Translations under genes and position numbers: made by a program
Part shown: one piece after another, positions 8,149 to 16,743 of the stretch
Layout of the letters: each line of letters starts with the position of its first letter
Position numbering within the stretch: the first letter of the stretch is position 1
Source of the DNA: Bacteroidales bacterium
GTDB taxonomy: Bacteria > Bacteroidota > Bacteroidia > Bacteroidales > UBA932
NCBI GenBank assembly: GCA_017428245.1
Contig: JAFRRF010000032.1
Coordinates: 41,970-105,969 of the forward strand
Direction of reading: 5' to 3'
Length of the DNA: 64,000 nucleotides
The notes under the pieces: model-generated
The model's database searches: none
What the model was told of the DNA's origin: nothing
What the model saw: the letters and a program-made list of their open reading frames with translations, nothing else

Positions 8149-9311
8149 AAGCCAAAGATGGCTTCGACCTGCTGCATGACTTCGTAACGGTCCCAGTCGG
8201 CGCGGTTGGCGAAGATCAGGACGAGGGCGTTGTCTTCGGGGTAGCGGGCGGCGAGGATCTTGAAACCACCGTTGTCGCCGGTGTGATAGATCACTTCTTT
8301 CGTGGTGTCGGTCTTGGGCTCAATGAACCAGCCGTAGCCGTACCAGGTGTTCGGGCGGTTCTGGTAGTCGCTCCACGGGCTGTCGCTCGCAAAGGTGTGC
8401 GGCGACTGTGCGTCCACGCGGGATGCTTCCGTGAGTACCTTGTTGGCGCGCAGGGCCTTTTCCCACTCGACGAATTCGTGGGTGGAACTGTAGATGCCGC
8501 CGTCGGGACGGGTGGCGAAGAAGGTCTCTTCGCCGTAGTCGTATTCGTACCAGTTCTTCGGCTCGTCGCTCTGCGAGCTGTCGGCCGTCCGCTCCTCGGG
8601 CATGTCTTCCACATCGGCGTATTCGTAGCCGTGTGCCATATTCGGAATCAGTTCCTGATGCTCAGGATCGAAATAGAGTGTCTTGGCCATTCCGGCAGGA
8701 CGGAAGATGTGCTCGGCTACATATTCCACGAACGGCTGGCCGGTTACTCTCTCGACGATAGCCCCGCACATAACGAAAGTGGGGTTGATGTACTCATAGG
8801 CTTCGCCCGGTTTGAAATGGAGAAAATCAAGTTCCGGGAGATACGACATGGCAAGTTTCTCGTCGCCTTTGATTTTCAGTTCGCGCGGGATTCCGCCGCG
8901 GGCATCGGGCACGCCCGAAGAGTGGGAGAGAAGGTGCTTGATCTGGATGTCTTTCCAGAAGTCTGCCTTGAATTCGGGAAAATACTTGGAGACAGGGTCC
9001 TCAAGCGACAACTTGCCTGCCTCGGCGAGCTGCAGGATAGCTACCGCCGTAAACTGTTTCGAGACGGAGGCGATATTGAAAAAAGTGTTGCCATCGATTG
9101 GCACTTTCGTGTCGATGTCGGCGATGCCGTAGCCTTTGTCGAAGATGATGTCGTCGCCCTTCATAATCAGCACCGCCGCTCCAGGCTCATCGGTGGGGAA
9201 CAGCGATGTGCAAAGTCGGTCCAGTTTGGCAATCTGCTCTTTCTCAGGGCTCTGTTTGCAGGAAATAACCATAGTCAACGTAATCAGGAGGAAGAATACA
9301 AGCTTTTTCAT
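8145..9311 (-). CDS. Class C beta-lactamase-fold serine hydrolase, lipoprotein
   Basis: 388 residues from the ATG at 9311, chosen because it opens with a lipoprotein signal (MKKLVFFLLITLTMVISC); upstream in-frame sequence belongs to the palindromic element at 9327-9457. All three boxes of the serine beta-lactamase/esterase family are present: SVSK (Ser82, Lys85), YIN in the second position, and HTGDNGG as the third box. It is probably a periplasmic esterase or D-stereospecific peptidase. It is a distant paralogue of the hydrolase at 4109-5221, with better-conserved YxN. Confidence 0.82.
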   Translation of the reverse strand: MKKLVFFLLITLTMVISCKQSPEKEQIAKLDRLCTSLFPTDEPGAAVLIMKGDDIIFDKGYGIADIDTKVPIDGNTFFNIASVSKQFTAVAILQLAEAGKLSLEDPVSKYFPEFKADFWKDIQIKHLLSHSSGVPDARGGIPRELKIKGDEKLAMSYLPELDFLHFKPGEAYEYINPTFVMCGAIVERVTGQPFVEYVAEHIFRPAGMAKTLYFDPEHQELIPNMAHGYEYADVEDMPEERTADSSQSDEPKNWYEYDYGEETFFATRPDGGIYSSTHEFVEWEKALRANKVLTEASRVDAQSPHTFASDSPWSDYQNRPNTWYGYGWFIEPKTDTTKEVIYHTGDNGGFKILAARYPEDNALVLIFANRADWDRYEVMQQVEAIFGF

Positions 9312-9326
9312 CGTATGTTTTTTTGC

Positions 9327-9457
9327 GGAATAGTTTGTATTTATTTCTAGACCGTCTGCGCCCACGCAGCCGTGAGTGGGAGGGGCCCAAAGCCTAGGCT
9401 TTGGGAGGGATAGGACCCGCAAGGGTCCGTAGTCTTGAAATAAATACAAACTATTCC
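9327..9457. repeat. Nested palindromic element (131 bp, cloverleaf-like)
   Basis: Perfect 21-bp inverted terminal arms (9327-9347 and 9437-9457; left arm begins GGAATAGTTTGTATT) enclose three further inverted repeats: CCCAC/GTGGG (9361-9365, 9376-9380), the 20-bp perfect palindrome CCCAAAGCCTAGGCTTTGGG (9386-9405), and GGACCC-GCAA-GGGTCC (9413-9428). A single strand would fold into a long closing stem with three side hairpins. No gene is inside. It lies between cinA and a hydrolase gene, both on the minus strand. Size and form suggest a non-autonomous mobile or REP-like intergenic element, or a structured RNA between the two transcripts. Confidence 0.8.
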
Positions 9458-9465
9458 CATAAATA

Positions 9466-10716
9466 CTACATATTTCGTCTTAATAGATCCAGGGCGTGGG
9501 AGGCGAAGCGCTCGATGTTGACGGCGCGGGAAGAGGCGAAGTGGACGCATTCGGTAACGACGGTGACGTTGCCGTCGGGGTGGCGCTTGGCGGCGGCGAG
9601 CCAGGCGGTGCCGACGGGTTTTGTCGGGGTGCCGCCGCCGGGGCCGGCGATGCCGGAAGTGGCCACGGCATAATCGGTGTCGAGGGCGCGGAGCACACCG
9701 GCGGCCATCTCACGGACACATTGCTCGCTGACAGCGCCGAACTGCGCCAACGTTTCGGACCGGACTCCCAGAACCTTCATCTTCACTTCGTTGGAATAGG
9801 ATGTCACCGATCCTTTGTAATAATCGCTGCAACCTGCGACCGAGGTGATGAGTTCGGACAGGTGGCCGCCCGTGCAGGATTCCGCCAGAGCAAGCGTCTT
9901 GCCGGCGGCGCGAAGCTTCCGGCCGATGACGCTTTGCAGCGTATCTTCGCCTTCGCCATATATGGCGTCTCCCAGAATCTTTTGGAGTTCAGCGAGATAC
10001 GGAGTGAAATCGGCCTCTCCGCCAAACTGCGTGAGCCGCAGCCGCACACCGATGGTCGGGTTGGGCAGATAGGCCAGATGGATGTTTTCCGGCAGGGCAT
10101 CTTCCCAGGCTTCGATCTGCTTGGCAAGTGTGGATTCCGGGATGCCGAAGGTCACCACGGTGTGGTGCGTGATTGCCTCGAGTGCGAAGTGGCGACGGAT
10201 GTCGGCCATCACGTCGGGCAGCAGCCCGATGGCCTCGAACGGTACGCCGGGGAGAGAATAAAGCGCGGAGCCGTGGTTCTTGCCCAGCCCGTAGAAAGCC
10301 ATGCAGGGCGCCGTTCCCAACTTGTTGGGAATCACAGTGCAGGAGTCCGGAACCAGGGCCTGGGCGCGGTTCGTCTCGATCAGAGGGATGCCTCTGGCGC
10401 CGAGAATGCGCTCGATGTGGGCCATCTGTTCGGCTGATTCCTTGTAGCCGGCCGAGCCGGAGAGTTCGCGCAAGGCGTCTTTGGTGATATCGTCTTTCGT
10501 GGGGCCGAGACCGCCGGTTACGATGACGATGTCGGTGTTGTCCAGACAGTTGCCGAGTTCCTGGATGATCCGGGCGCGGTCGTCGCCGATGGAGGTCATA
10601 TATCGGACCTGGATGCCGAGGAGATTGAGTTCACGGGCAATATGGGAGGAGTTCGTATCAACGATCTGGCCGATGAGGATCTCATCGCCGATCGTGCAGA
10701 TCGAAGCGGTTTTCAT
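9466..10716 (-). CDS. cinA: CinA-family protein: MoaB-like and nicotinamide-nucleotide amidase domains
   Basis: 416 residues, normal full length. The N-terminal half is the MoaB/MogA-like (COG1058) domain with GDEILIGQIVDTN and GGLGPTKDDITKDA; the C-terminal half is the amidase domain with ALAESCTGG and SGIAGPGGGTPTKPVGTAW. The family deamidates nicotinamide mononucleotide to nicotinate mononucleotide in pyridine nucleotide salvage, and the N-terminal domain can act as an ADP-ribose pyrophosphatase. Cytosolic. Its ATG overlaps the stop of the PyrD-like gene by 4 bp, so the two are cotranscribed. It ends 9 bp before the nested palindromic element. Confidence 0.93.
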   Translation of the reverse strand: MKTASICTIGDEILIGQIVDTNSSHIARELNLLGIQVRYMTSIGDDRARIIQELGNCLDNTDIVIVTGGLGPTKDDITKDALRELSGSAGYKESAEQMAHIERILGARGIPLIETNRAQALVPDSCTVIPNKLGTAPCMAFYGLGKNHGSALYSLPGVPFEAIGLLPDVMADIRRHFALEAITHHTVVTFGIPESTLAKQIEAWEDALPENIHLAYLPNPTIGVRLRLTQFGGEADFTPYLAELQKILGDAIYGEGEDTLQSVIGRKLRAAGKTLALAESCTGGHLSELITSVAGCSDYYKGSVTSYSNEVKMKVLGVRSETLAQFGAVSEQCVREMAAGVLRALDTDYAVATSGIAGPGGGTPTKPVGTAWLAAAKRHPDGNVTVVTECVHFASSRAVNIERFASHALDLLRRNM

Positions 10717-11447
10717 TTCTTATCGAGATATTTGACGATTCTACTGATCAGGCGAGGGCCATAGTGGAATGGAGAATTGGTCACTGCAACCAGATCGGCA
10801 CCGGTATCGAGCAGCTGCGCAGCCCGTTCGGGTGAGGATATTTCTGCCGTGGCGATAACAGGCAGCAGTCCCTGCGTCTTTTCCCGGATCCGGTCGACGA
10901 ATTCCGCGCCGATCATCACCCCGTCGATGCCGCTGCCGAGCATATATGCGGTGATCTCATCGAGATTTTCGGACGAAAGATCGGGGAACAACTTAAAAAT
11001 GATGGGTCTGTTCGTATCGTTGTAACGGCGTAGTTCCAACAGGTGGTCGATGCTCTTGGAGACGGTCGTCCCGCTGGAAACATTGAGTACGATGGCATCG
11101 ACGAAATCGTAGATGAGTGTAAAATCGGGAACCAGGTCTTTTGCGTTGCTCAGGTTACCGAATACCAGCGTTTCTTCCGTACGGTTCTGCAAGTTCTGAA
11201 TGGCGAAACGGACATCGTGGAGCGGGCCGATCTCGATGAAAGCAGGGGAGAAACAAGCCATGGCATCGGTCAGTTCGCCGCGACGGTCAACGCCGGCAGC
11301 CACACCGACAGGATGCGAAAAGGACAGCCCCATCAGGCGTTTGGCCAGGGATATCGGCCGACGGTCGTAAAGCGCGCGAACGACGGGATAAAGGAAGGGC
11401 GTGTGCTTGAGAACGCTGAGAAACGGGATGTTTTTTTGAAACGCCAT
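10713..11447 (-). CDS. Short, divergent dihydroorotate dehydrogenase-like protein
   Basis: 244 residues from the ATG at 11447. It keeps landmarks of class 2 dihydroorotate dehydrogenases: GLSFSHPVGVAAGVDRRGEL (canonical NPVGLAAGFDKNGE), FIEIGPL, PIIFKLFPDLS (KIAPDL) and the closing GADLVAVTNSPFHYGP. It is about 90 residues shorter than true PyrD, lacks the N-terminal membrane helix, and where the active-site NxSxPN loop should be it reads NVSSGT, so catalysis is doubtful. It may be a TIM-barrel FMN protein with a changed role. It is translationally coupled to cinA and lies behind a regulator gene. Confidence 0.65.
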   Translation of the reverse strand: MAFQKNIPFLSVLKHTPFLYPVVRALYDRRPISLAKRLMGLSFSHPVGVAAGVDRRGELTDAMACFSPAFIEIGPLHDVRFAIQNLQNRTEETLVFGNLSNAKDLVPDFTLIYDFVDAIVLNVSSGTTVSKSIDHLLELRRYNDTNRPIIFKLFPDLSSENLDEITAYMLGSGIDGVMIGAEFVDRIREKTQGLLPVIATAEISSPERAAQLLDTGADLVAVTNSPFHYGPRLISRIVKYLDKK

Positions 11448-11480
11448 CGACAATCGTATTCTTCAGACAAAGATACGATT

Positions 11481-11942
11481 TTATTTCTCTTCGTAGGTAC
11501 CGTCGTTGAAAAAGACGATGATCCGGGCGATTTTTCTCGGGAGTAACGGCAGGTCTGCGGCCGACTCCTCTGCGAATTTTCGATTCTCAGCGGGTTGAGA
11601 AACCTGTTTTTGCGACTCAATCATCTGATCTTCAGGGAGTAATTCGGATTCGAAGTCTGTATCGGATGTATCCTGTTCTGTAAAAAGGGACGGATTTTCA
11701 TTCTTTTCGGGCATCGGACGGTCGCTTTTGTACGGACGTCCCTTTCCGAGGATCAACCACTCATAGTTGACATCGGGGTAGGCGGTCATCATCCGTTGCA
11801 GGAATTCAAAGCTAGGTTTGTTGCGTCCGGCAAGCAGATGGGAGATGCCGGAACGCTGAATGCCCATCACCTCTGCGAATCGGGCAGGGGACAGGTTTTC
11901 CATCGTGAGAAACTGTTTCAGACGGTCGTGCATTTGACTCAT
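11481..11942 (-). CDS. XRE-family HTH transcriptional regulator
   Basis: 153 residues from the ATG at 11942. Residues about 4-60 form a Cro/CI helix-turn-helix (RLKQFLTMENLSPARFAEVM, then GIQRSGISHLLAGRNKPS), followed by the DVNYEWLILGKG segment common in Bacteroidales XRE regulators. The rest is an acidic, low-complexity linker (residues 75-125) ending in a short conserved-looking tail, PRKIARIIVFFNDGTYEE. No peptidase or ligand domain is visible. The gene reads away from queA across a 500-bp AT-rich spacer and towards the PyrD-like/cinA pair 33 bp downstream, which it might control. Confidence 0.85.
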   Translation of the reverse strand: MSQMHDRLKQFLTMENLSPARFAEVMGIQRSGISHLLAGRNKPSFEFLQRMMTAYPDVNYEWLILGKGRPYKSDRPMPEKNENPSLFTEQDTSDTDFESELLPEDQMIESQKQVSQPAENRKFAEESAADLPLLPRKIARIIVFFNDGTYEEK

Positions 11943-12389
11943 TTTTACGATATACAAATGTAACACATTTAAACAGAAATTCAAAATAAATTTAAACACG
12001 AATTCACAAATAGAAACGATTACAAATGTAATCAAAAGATACGGAATACAAACCTATACAATCATAGGATTCAACTGATTGATGACTCACTTGATGTAAA
12101 TATGCATAATATGCTGAGTATCAAGCAATTTATATAAAATTTCACCGTAAAATAACGTGTTTTGGCAGATTGTTTAATTATTTTACCAAAGTAATGCTCA
12201 ATAAGATGATATCTAAGTCGCTGGGTTTAAGCGATTTTACATCATTTCTTGAATTATTCGAGTGTTAAAATTGTGATACACGATTCCCGGAATGATTCTC
12301 CTTTCCCTGGATTGGCGCCAAGGCTGTGCAAGAATGTAACTCTGGTATAGTTGTTCTATCTTGTAAACAATAATCGCGCAAAAGATAAA
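11943..12389. other. AT-rich divergent intergenic region
   Basis: About 450 bp, clearly AT-rich, between the divergent XRE regulator and queA. I see no gene, tRNA or strong hairpin. An 84-codon minus-strand frame (12265-12519) runs into queA and has no coding character. Regulatory sites for the regulator are likely here, but none can be named. Confidence 0.6.
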
Positions 12390-12421
12390 ATTGTTTTTCC
12401 GTCCGCATTGTTGTATTTTTG
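12390..12421 (+). promoter_or_regulatory. Bacteroidota sigma promoter for queA
   Basis: ATTG at 12390-12393, 20 bp, then TATTTTTG at 12414-12421, close to the TTTG / TAnnTTTG consensus, giving a leader of roughly 12 nt before the ATG at 12442. Confidence 0.7.
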
Positions 12422-12441
12422 CATAACCGAAAAAACTGCCG

Positions 12442-13671
12442 ATGGTTCAGGATATTCGCATCGAAGATTACACTTATTCGCTCCCAGAGGCGCGCATTGC
12501 ACGTTATCCTCTTGCGCAACGCGATGATTCAAAGCTTCTTGTGTTCACAGAAAGCACCGGAAGAGTTCCTGAGAATCGAAAATTCCGCGATATTGCCGAT
12601 TATCTCCCGGATAATTCGCTGATGGTATTCAACAACACGAAGGTTGTTCCTGCCCGTCTCCTCTTCCGTAAAGAGACTGGCGCCCTGATTGAAGTGTTTT
12701 GTCTGGAGCCGTCAGAACCACAAGATTATCAGCTTTGCTTCGCGACAACTTCCACCTGTCGCTGGAAGGCCATTGTGGGTAACAGCAAGCGCTGGAAGCA
12801 AGGACGTCTGAAACTCTATGTCGATGCGGGGAATCCGCAGCGAAAACTCCTGGAGGACATGGCGTTGGAGGTGGAACTTGTGGAACGTGGCGCAACATCT
12901 GTCGTCGCTTTTTCGTGGAAAGGCGGCTGGTCGTTCTCGCAGGTGATGGAGCACTGCGGACGGATTCCGATCCCTCCCTATCTGAAACGCGATACCGAGG
13001 CCATCGACCATGAACGCTACCAGACCTGGTATGCCCGCCGCGAGGGCTCCGTTGCCGCACCTACGGCCGGCCTTCACTTCGCCCAGCGGGAACTGGATGC
13101 GATTGATGCAAAAGGAATTACCCGTCTCAATCTCTGTCTTCACGTAGGAGCCGGTACCTTCCTTCCCGTCAAAAGCGAGACGATTGGCGACCATACGATG
13201 CACAGTGAGCCTTTCTCGGTCTCGCGCGCCTTCCTGGCGACGCTTCGCGACAATGGCGGCCGGCCGGTGACGGCTGTCGGCACGACTTCGACGCGCTGCC
13301 TGGAGTCGCTGTACTATCTGGGCGTCCACTGCCTGGAACAGGGCGAACCGGGCTTCGTGGAGCAGTGGGAACCTTACCGCGAAGAAGGATACGGATGGAG
13401 TCTCGAAGAGGCGCTCTCGGCCCTGATTTCTTATATGGAAAGTCAAGGGATTGAGGAACTTGTGTCCCGCACACGCATCATCATCGTGCCGGGCTTCCGT
13501 TTCCGCGTGATCAACTTCCTGGTGACCAATTTCCATCAGCCCCAGAGCACGCTCCTGCTGCTGATCGGCGCTTTCGTAGGGGAGGCCTGGCACGACATCT
13601 ACGATTTCGCGCTGGCCAACGATTTTCGCTTTTTAAGCTACGGAGACTCTTCACTTTTGCAAAAAGTGTGA
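12442..13671 (+). CDS. queA: tRNA preQ1(34) S-adenosylmethionine ribosyltransferase-isomerase
   Basis: 409 residues. QueA transfers and isomerises the ribosyl group of SAM onto 7-aminomethyl-7-deazaguanine at tRNA position 34, making epoxyqueuosine. Recognisable family segments are RIARYPLAQRDDSKLLV, NNTKVVPARLLF, the invariant AAPTAGLHF, HVGAGTFLPVK and TNFHQPQSTLLLLIGAF. It is somewhat longer than Escherichia coli QueA (about 356), as is usual in Bacteroidota. Cytosolic. It opens a three-gene plus-strand group (gaps of 32 and 3 bp) with no obvious functional link to the following two genes. Confidence 0.95.
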   Translation: MVQDIRIEDYTYSLPEARIARYPLAQRDDSKLLVFTESTGRVPENRKFRDIADYLPDNSLMVFNNTKVVPARLLFRKETGALIEVFCLEPSEPQDYQLCFATTSTCRWKAIVGNSKRWKQGRLKLYVDAGNPQRKLLEDMALEVELVERGATSVVAFSWKGGWSFSQVMEHCGRIPIPPYLKRDTEAIDHERYQTWYARREGSVAAPTAGLHFAQRELDAIDAKGITRLNLCLHVGAGTFLPVKSETIGDHTMHSEPFSVSRAFLATLRDNGGRPVTAVGTTSTRCLESLYYLGVHCLEQGEPGFVEQWEPYREEGYGWSLEEALSALISYMESQGIEELVSRTRIIIVPGFRFRVINFLVTNFHQPQSTLLLLIGAFVGEAWHDIYDFALANDFRFLSYGDSSLLQKV

Positions 13672-13703
13672 TATCTTTGTATCCCCTTTACTAAAAGAAT
13701 AGA

Positions 13704-14420
13704 ATGATGAAACCTATTTTCGACATAAACGCTTATCTGGCCGACAAACTGGCCTTCTCCAACGGTCTGTGGCTGCTGATTGCCTCGATTACCTTCGCAC
13801 TGCTGTGCGTATGCTTCGTCTTTTCGGTCGGCCGCGGCCGGTTGAAGGCCCGTCATATGCTCGTTGAAACGGCGTGGGTCGCCCTCTGGTATTACGGAAT
13901 CCTGGCTCTGAGCCTGATCACGGTGTTTCCCAAGGAGAAACCGCTCTGGCAGCCCGCAAACCCGCTTCCCGTCTGGTGCGGGGCGGCCGCAGTTGCTTTC
14001 CTGGGCTTCCTCCTGTGCTTTTTCAAGCGGAAAAAGCGTTATGTCCAGATGAGTTCCGCCAATGCCATCCGCAAGAGTGCGGCTGCCAGCGGTGCGGCGC
14101 GTTTCAGCTATGCGCTGCTGTTCGCCGCCATGCTCGTTTCGTCGGTCATTTGCGGAATCCGCATCGCTATGGGCGACAGCATCTTCCATCTGCTTGTTCC
14201 GATGGTCCTGGTGGTCCTGGCGCTTCTGCTGCACGGCTTTACGCACTGGCGCATCTGGTTTGTTCTGGCGGCGGTCGCGATTGTAGCATACGACTTTCTG
14301 ATGATTCAGAACGTGTTGGCAACCACCAACTTCGCTTACTTCCCGCTGGTGGCGATGATTCCGCTGCAGCTGGCCGTCATTCTTCCGCTTCTGAGTCTGT
14401 CCGGCAATAAATACCTCTAG
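13704..14420 (+). CDS. Polytopic membrane protein of unknown function
   Basis: 238 residues, about six hydrophobic helices (roughly 20-42, 58-75, 90-108, 135-150, 158-175 and 182-228). No signal peptide, catalytic motif or transporter signature is visible; a basic loop FKRKKRYVQM lies near residue 110. The start has two adjacent ATG codons; a TATCTTTG -7-like box sits at 13672-13679. The stop is 3 bp before an acyltransferase gene, so a membrane-lipid context is possible but unproven. Confidence 0.75.
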   Translation: MMKPIFDINAYLADKLAFSNGLWLLIASITFALLCVCFVFSVGRGRLKARHMLVETAWVALWYYGILALSLITVFPKEKPLWQPANPLPVWCGAAAVAFLGFLLCFFKRKKRYVQMSSANAIRKSAAASGAARFSYALLFAAMLVSSVICGIRIAMGDSIFHLLVPMVLVVLALLLHGFTHWRIWFVLAAVAIVAYDFLMIQNVLATTNFAYFPLVAMIPLQLAVILPLLSLSGNKYL

Positions 14421-14423
14421 GCT

Positions 14424-15539
14424 ATGTTCGACGATATCCGACCCTACAATGATGCCGAGACGGCGGCGGCGCTCCGGCGTGCGTCGAACAATCGCCTGAT
14501 GGAGCAGATTTCCGCCTTCCTGTTTCCCGGAAAGGATCCGGATATCCTGCGCAATACCCTCAATACGATCCGCGGTGTCGATGATTTCCAGACGCGCGTG
14601 ATGTATCCTGCAGTCCGGACCATCCTGGGCAAGACCACCAAGGGCCTGACTTTCGAGGGTCTGGAGCATTTCACGGGCGGACAGTGCTATACGATGCTTT
14701 CTTCGCATCGCGACATCGTGCTCGATTCGGCATTCATCCAGTATATTTTCAAGGACAACGACCTGCCGCTCTCCGAGATTGCAGTTGGGGACAACCTCAT
14801 CTACAACCAGTTTATGGAAGATCTGATGCGCTCCAACCGGATGATCAAGGTCGTCCGCAGCCCGCATCCCCGGGAGCTTTACGAAACGTCACGGAACCTG
14901 TCGGCCTATATCCGTCAAAGGCTTACCGACGAACAGCCCGCTTCGGTCTGGATTTCCCATCGGAACGGCCGGACGAAAGATGGGAATGACACCACGGAGC
15001 AGGGGCTCCTGAAGATGCTCTCGATGAGCGGAAGCAGTGATTTCGTCGAGAATATGGCTGGCTTGAAACTGATGCCTGTCGCCGTTTCGTATGAAATCGA
15101 AAGTTGCGGAACTAAAAAGGCTTACGAGGTCTATGTAAAGCAACAGTTTGGTAAGTATGCCAAGCGTCCCGGCGAGGATCTGGAGAGCATTGTCGTGGGG
15201 ATCGCCCAGCAGAAAGGGCGGGTTCACGTCGCTTTTTGCGAACCGATATCCGAGGACGACCTGCGCGCCTGTGCAGCCCTCGACAAGAACGACCGTTTCC
15301 GGCAGTTGGCCAAGATTATCGACGACCGGATCATGGCCGCCTGGCGCATCTGGCCTGTCAATATCGCCGCCCTGGAACTGCTGGAGGGTCGGCCGGCGAG
15401 CCGCCGCCGCGTAACGGCCGAACTCGAGGATTATCTGAAGGAAGAACTTGATTCTCTGCCCCGTTGGGTGGACCGTAACGCCATCCGCAACAATCTGTTG
15501 AACATCTACGCTACACCTGCGCGCCGGAAAGGGCTCTGA
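14424..15539 (+). CDS. PlsC/PlsB-type glycerolipid acyltransferase
   Basis: 371 residues. The acyltransferase block I reads SSHRDIVLD near residue 93, i.e. His followed by five residues then Asp (HX5D) instead of the classical HX4D, a spacing also seen in some lysophospholipid acyltransferase relatives. Later segments WISHRNGRTKDG (substrate-binding block III type) and LMPVAVSYE support the family. It probably acylates (lyso)glycerophosphate or a related lipid at the inner face of the membrane; acceptor and position are unknown. It ends the queA group, 35 bp before a terminator. Confidence 0.8.
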   Translation: MFDDIRPYNDAETAAALRRASNNRLMEQISAFLFPGKDPDILRNTLNTIRGVDDFQTRVMYPAVRTILGKTTKGLTFEGLEHFTGGQCYTMLSSHRDIVLDSAFIQYIFKDNDLPLSEIAVGDNLIYNQFMEDLMRSNRMIKVVRSPHPRELYETSRNLSAYIRQRLTDEQPASVWISHRNGRTKDGNDTTEQGLLKMLSMSGSSDFVENMAGLKLMPVAVSYEIESCGTKKAYEVYVKQQFGKYAKRPGEDLESIVVGIAQQKGRVHVAFCEPISEDDLRACAALDKNDRFRQLAKIIDDRIMAAWRIWPVNIAALELLEGRPASRRRVTAELEDYLKEELDSLPRWVDRNAIRNNLLNIYATPARRKGL

Positions 15540-15574
15540 CCTCTCTTCCAGGCCGTTTGAAAATTGTTCGTAAT

Positions 15575-15604
15575 TCGGGCCCGAAAGGCCCGATTTGTCT
15601 TTAT
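15575..15604 (+). terminator. Rho-independent terminator
   Basis: TCGGGCC (15575-15581), loop CGAAA, GGCCCGA (15587-15593) followed by TTTGTCTTTAT. It separates the acyltransferase gene from the lysine operon. Confidence 0.85.
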
Positions 15605-15622
15605 ATTGTAGGTAAAAATGAC

Positions 15623-15630
15623 TATATTTG
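15623..15630 (+). promoter_or_regulatory. Candidate -7 element of the lysine operon
   Basis: TATATTTG matches the -7 consensus; TTTG at 15594-15597 would give a 25-bp spacer, longer than usual. The inferred leader to the ATG at 15691 is about 55 nt and contains no obvious riboswitch fold. Confidence 0.45.
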
Positions 15631-15690
15631 CAGATTAAGCAAACACGATTAAGCAAACGTGAAATCTACAAAAACTATAATCACTGCAAT

Positions 15691-16341
15691 ATGAAAAAGA
15701 ACATCACTCTGCAAGAGGCCGTTGCCTTGATCAAGGACGGCTCCACGATTATGATCGGCGGGTTCCTGGGCACGGGAGCACCGAAACAGATTGTCGACGC
15801 GCTGGTGGAAAGCGGCGTCAAGAATCTGACCATCATCTGCAATGACACCGTCTTCGACGGCAAAGGCTGGAGCAAACTTATCGAGAACCACCAGGTGAAG
15901 GAGATCTACGCTTCCTACATCGGCGGCAGCAAAGCCTCGATCGAACAGATGAACAACGGCGACCTGAAGATGAACCTCGTTCCGCAGGGCACGCTGGCCG
16001 AGCGCATCCGCGCCAAAGGCGCCGGACTGGGCGGCATCCTCACTCCGACCGGTATCGGCACCGTAGTCCAGGAAGGCAAGCAGATCATCAATGTCGACGG
16101 CAAGGACTACCTGCTTGAGAAACCCCTCGGCGCCGACTTCGCCCTGCTGGGCGGCAGCATTGTCGACGAATCGGGCAACGTGTTCTACCGTGGTACCACG
16201 AAGAACTTCAATCCTATGATGGCCCAGGCCGCCGACACTGTGATCGTCGAGGCCGAGAAGCTGGTCAAGGTAGGGGAGATCGAACCGGAATCCGTGCATA
16301 CGCCGGCCCTGTTCGTGGACTATATCTATGTCGAACAGTAA
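15691..16341 (+). CDS. atoD: Butyrate-acetoacetate CoA-transferase, alpha subunit
   Basis: 216 residues from the ATG at 15691 (an upstream in-frame ATG at 15628 falls in the promoter region). Family I CoA-transferase subunit A: LIKDGSTIMIGGFLGTGAP near the start, GTLAERIRAKGAGLGGILTPTG in the middle and ADFALLGGSIVDESGN. With AtoA (24549-25208) it moves CoA from butyryl-CoA to acetoacetate, releasing butyrate and forming acetoacetyl-CoA, the last step of lysine fermentation. The two subunits are split, alpha first in the operon and beta nine genes later, which is unusual since atoD and atoA are normally adjacent. First gene of the operon. Confidence 0.92.
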   Translation: MKKNITLQEAVALIKDGSTIMIGGFLGTGAPKQIVDALVESGVKNLTIICNDTVFDGKGWSKLIENHQVKEIYASYIGGSKASIEQMNNGDLKMNLVPQGTLAERIRAKGAGLGGILTPTGIGTVVQEGKQIINVDGKDYLLEKPLGADFALLGGSIVDESGNVFYRGTTKNFNPMMAQAADTVIVEAEKLVKVGEIEPESVHTPALFVDYIYVEQ

Positions 16342-16353
16342 AACGCGGACGAC

Positions 16354-16743
16354 ATGACCCAGTACAAATCCATGATCCGCGTGCGGATGAGCGCCAAGGA
16401 TGCGCACTACGGCGGCAATCTGGTCGACGGAGCCCACATGCTCCATCTTTTCGGCGACGTGGCCACGGAACTGTTGATCCTCCGCGACGGCGACGAAGGC
16501 CTGTTCAAAGCCTATGACATGGTGGAATTCATCGCCCCGGTCTATGCCGGCGACTTCATCGAAGCCACGGGTGAGATCGTCTCGGAAGGCAACACCTCCC
16601 GCAAGATGGTTTTCGAAGCCCGCAAGGTCATTGCCCCGCGTCCGGATATCTCCGATTCCGCCGCCGACCTGCTCGAGGAGCCTATCGTGGTCTGCCGCGC
16701 CAGCGGTACCTGCGTCACCCCCAAAAAATGCCAGCGCAAGTAA
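16354..16743 (+). CDS. kal: 3-aminobutyryl-CoA ammonia-lyase
   Basis: 129 residues, single hotdog fold, matching the small Kal of lysine fermenters. Kal removes ammonia from L-3-aminobutyryl-CoA to give crotonyl-CoA. Characteristic stretches are [16 protein letters not shown] near residue 12 and [17 protein letters not shown] near residue 58, the hotdog helix and following strand. It is cytosolic. Its TAA stop overlaps the ATG of kce (TAATG), implying coupled translation of two consecutive pathway enzymes. Confidence 0.9.
   Translation: MTQYKSMIRVRMSAKDAHYGGNLVDGAHMLHLFGDVATELLILRDGDEGLFKAYDMVEFIAPVYAGDFIEATGEIVSEGNTSRKMVFEARKVIAPRPDISDSAADLLEEPIVVCRASGTCVTPKKCQRK

Noticed and set aside
9327..9457. 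Insertion sequence
   Set aside because: Terminal inverted repeats are present but the 131 bp contain no transposase.
15540..15690. Lysine riboswitch ahead of the lysine operon
   Set aside because: The space holds a terminator and about 55 nt of leader, far too short for the lysine aptamer.
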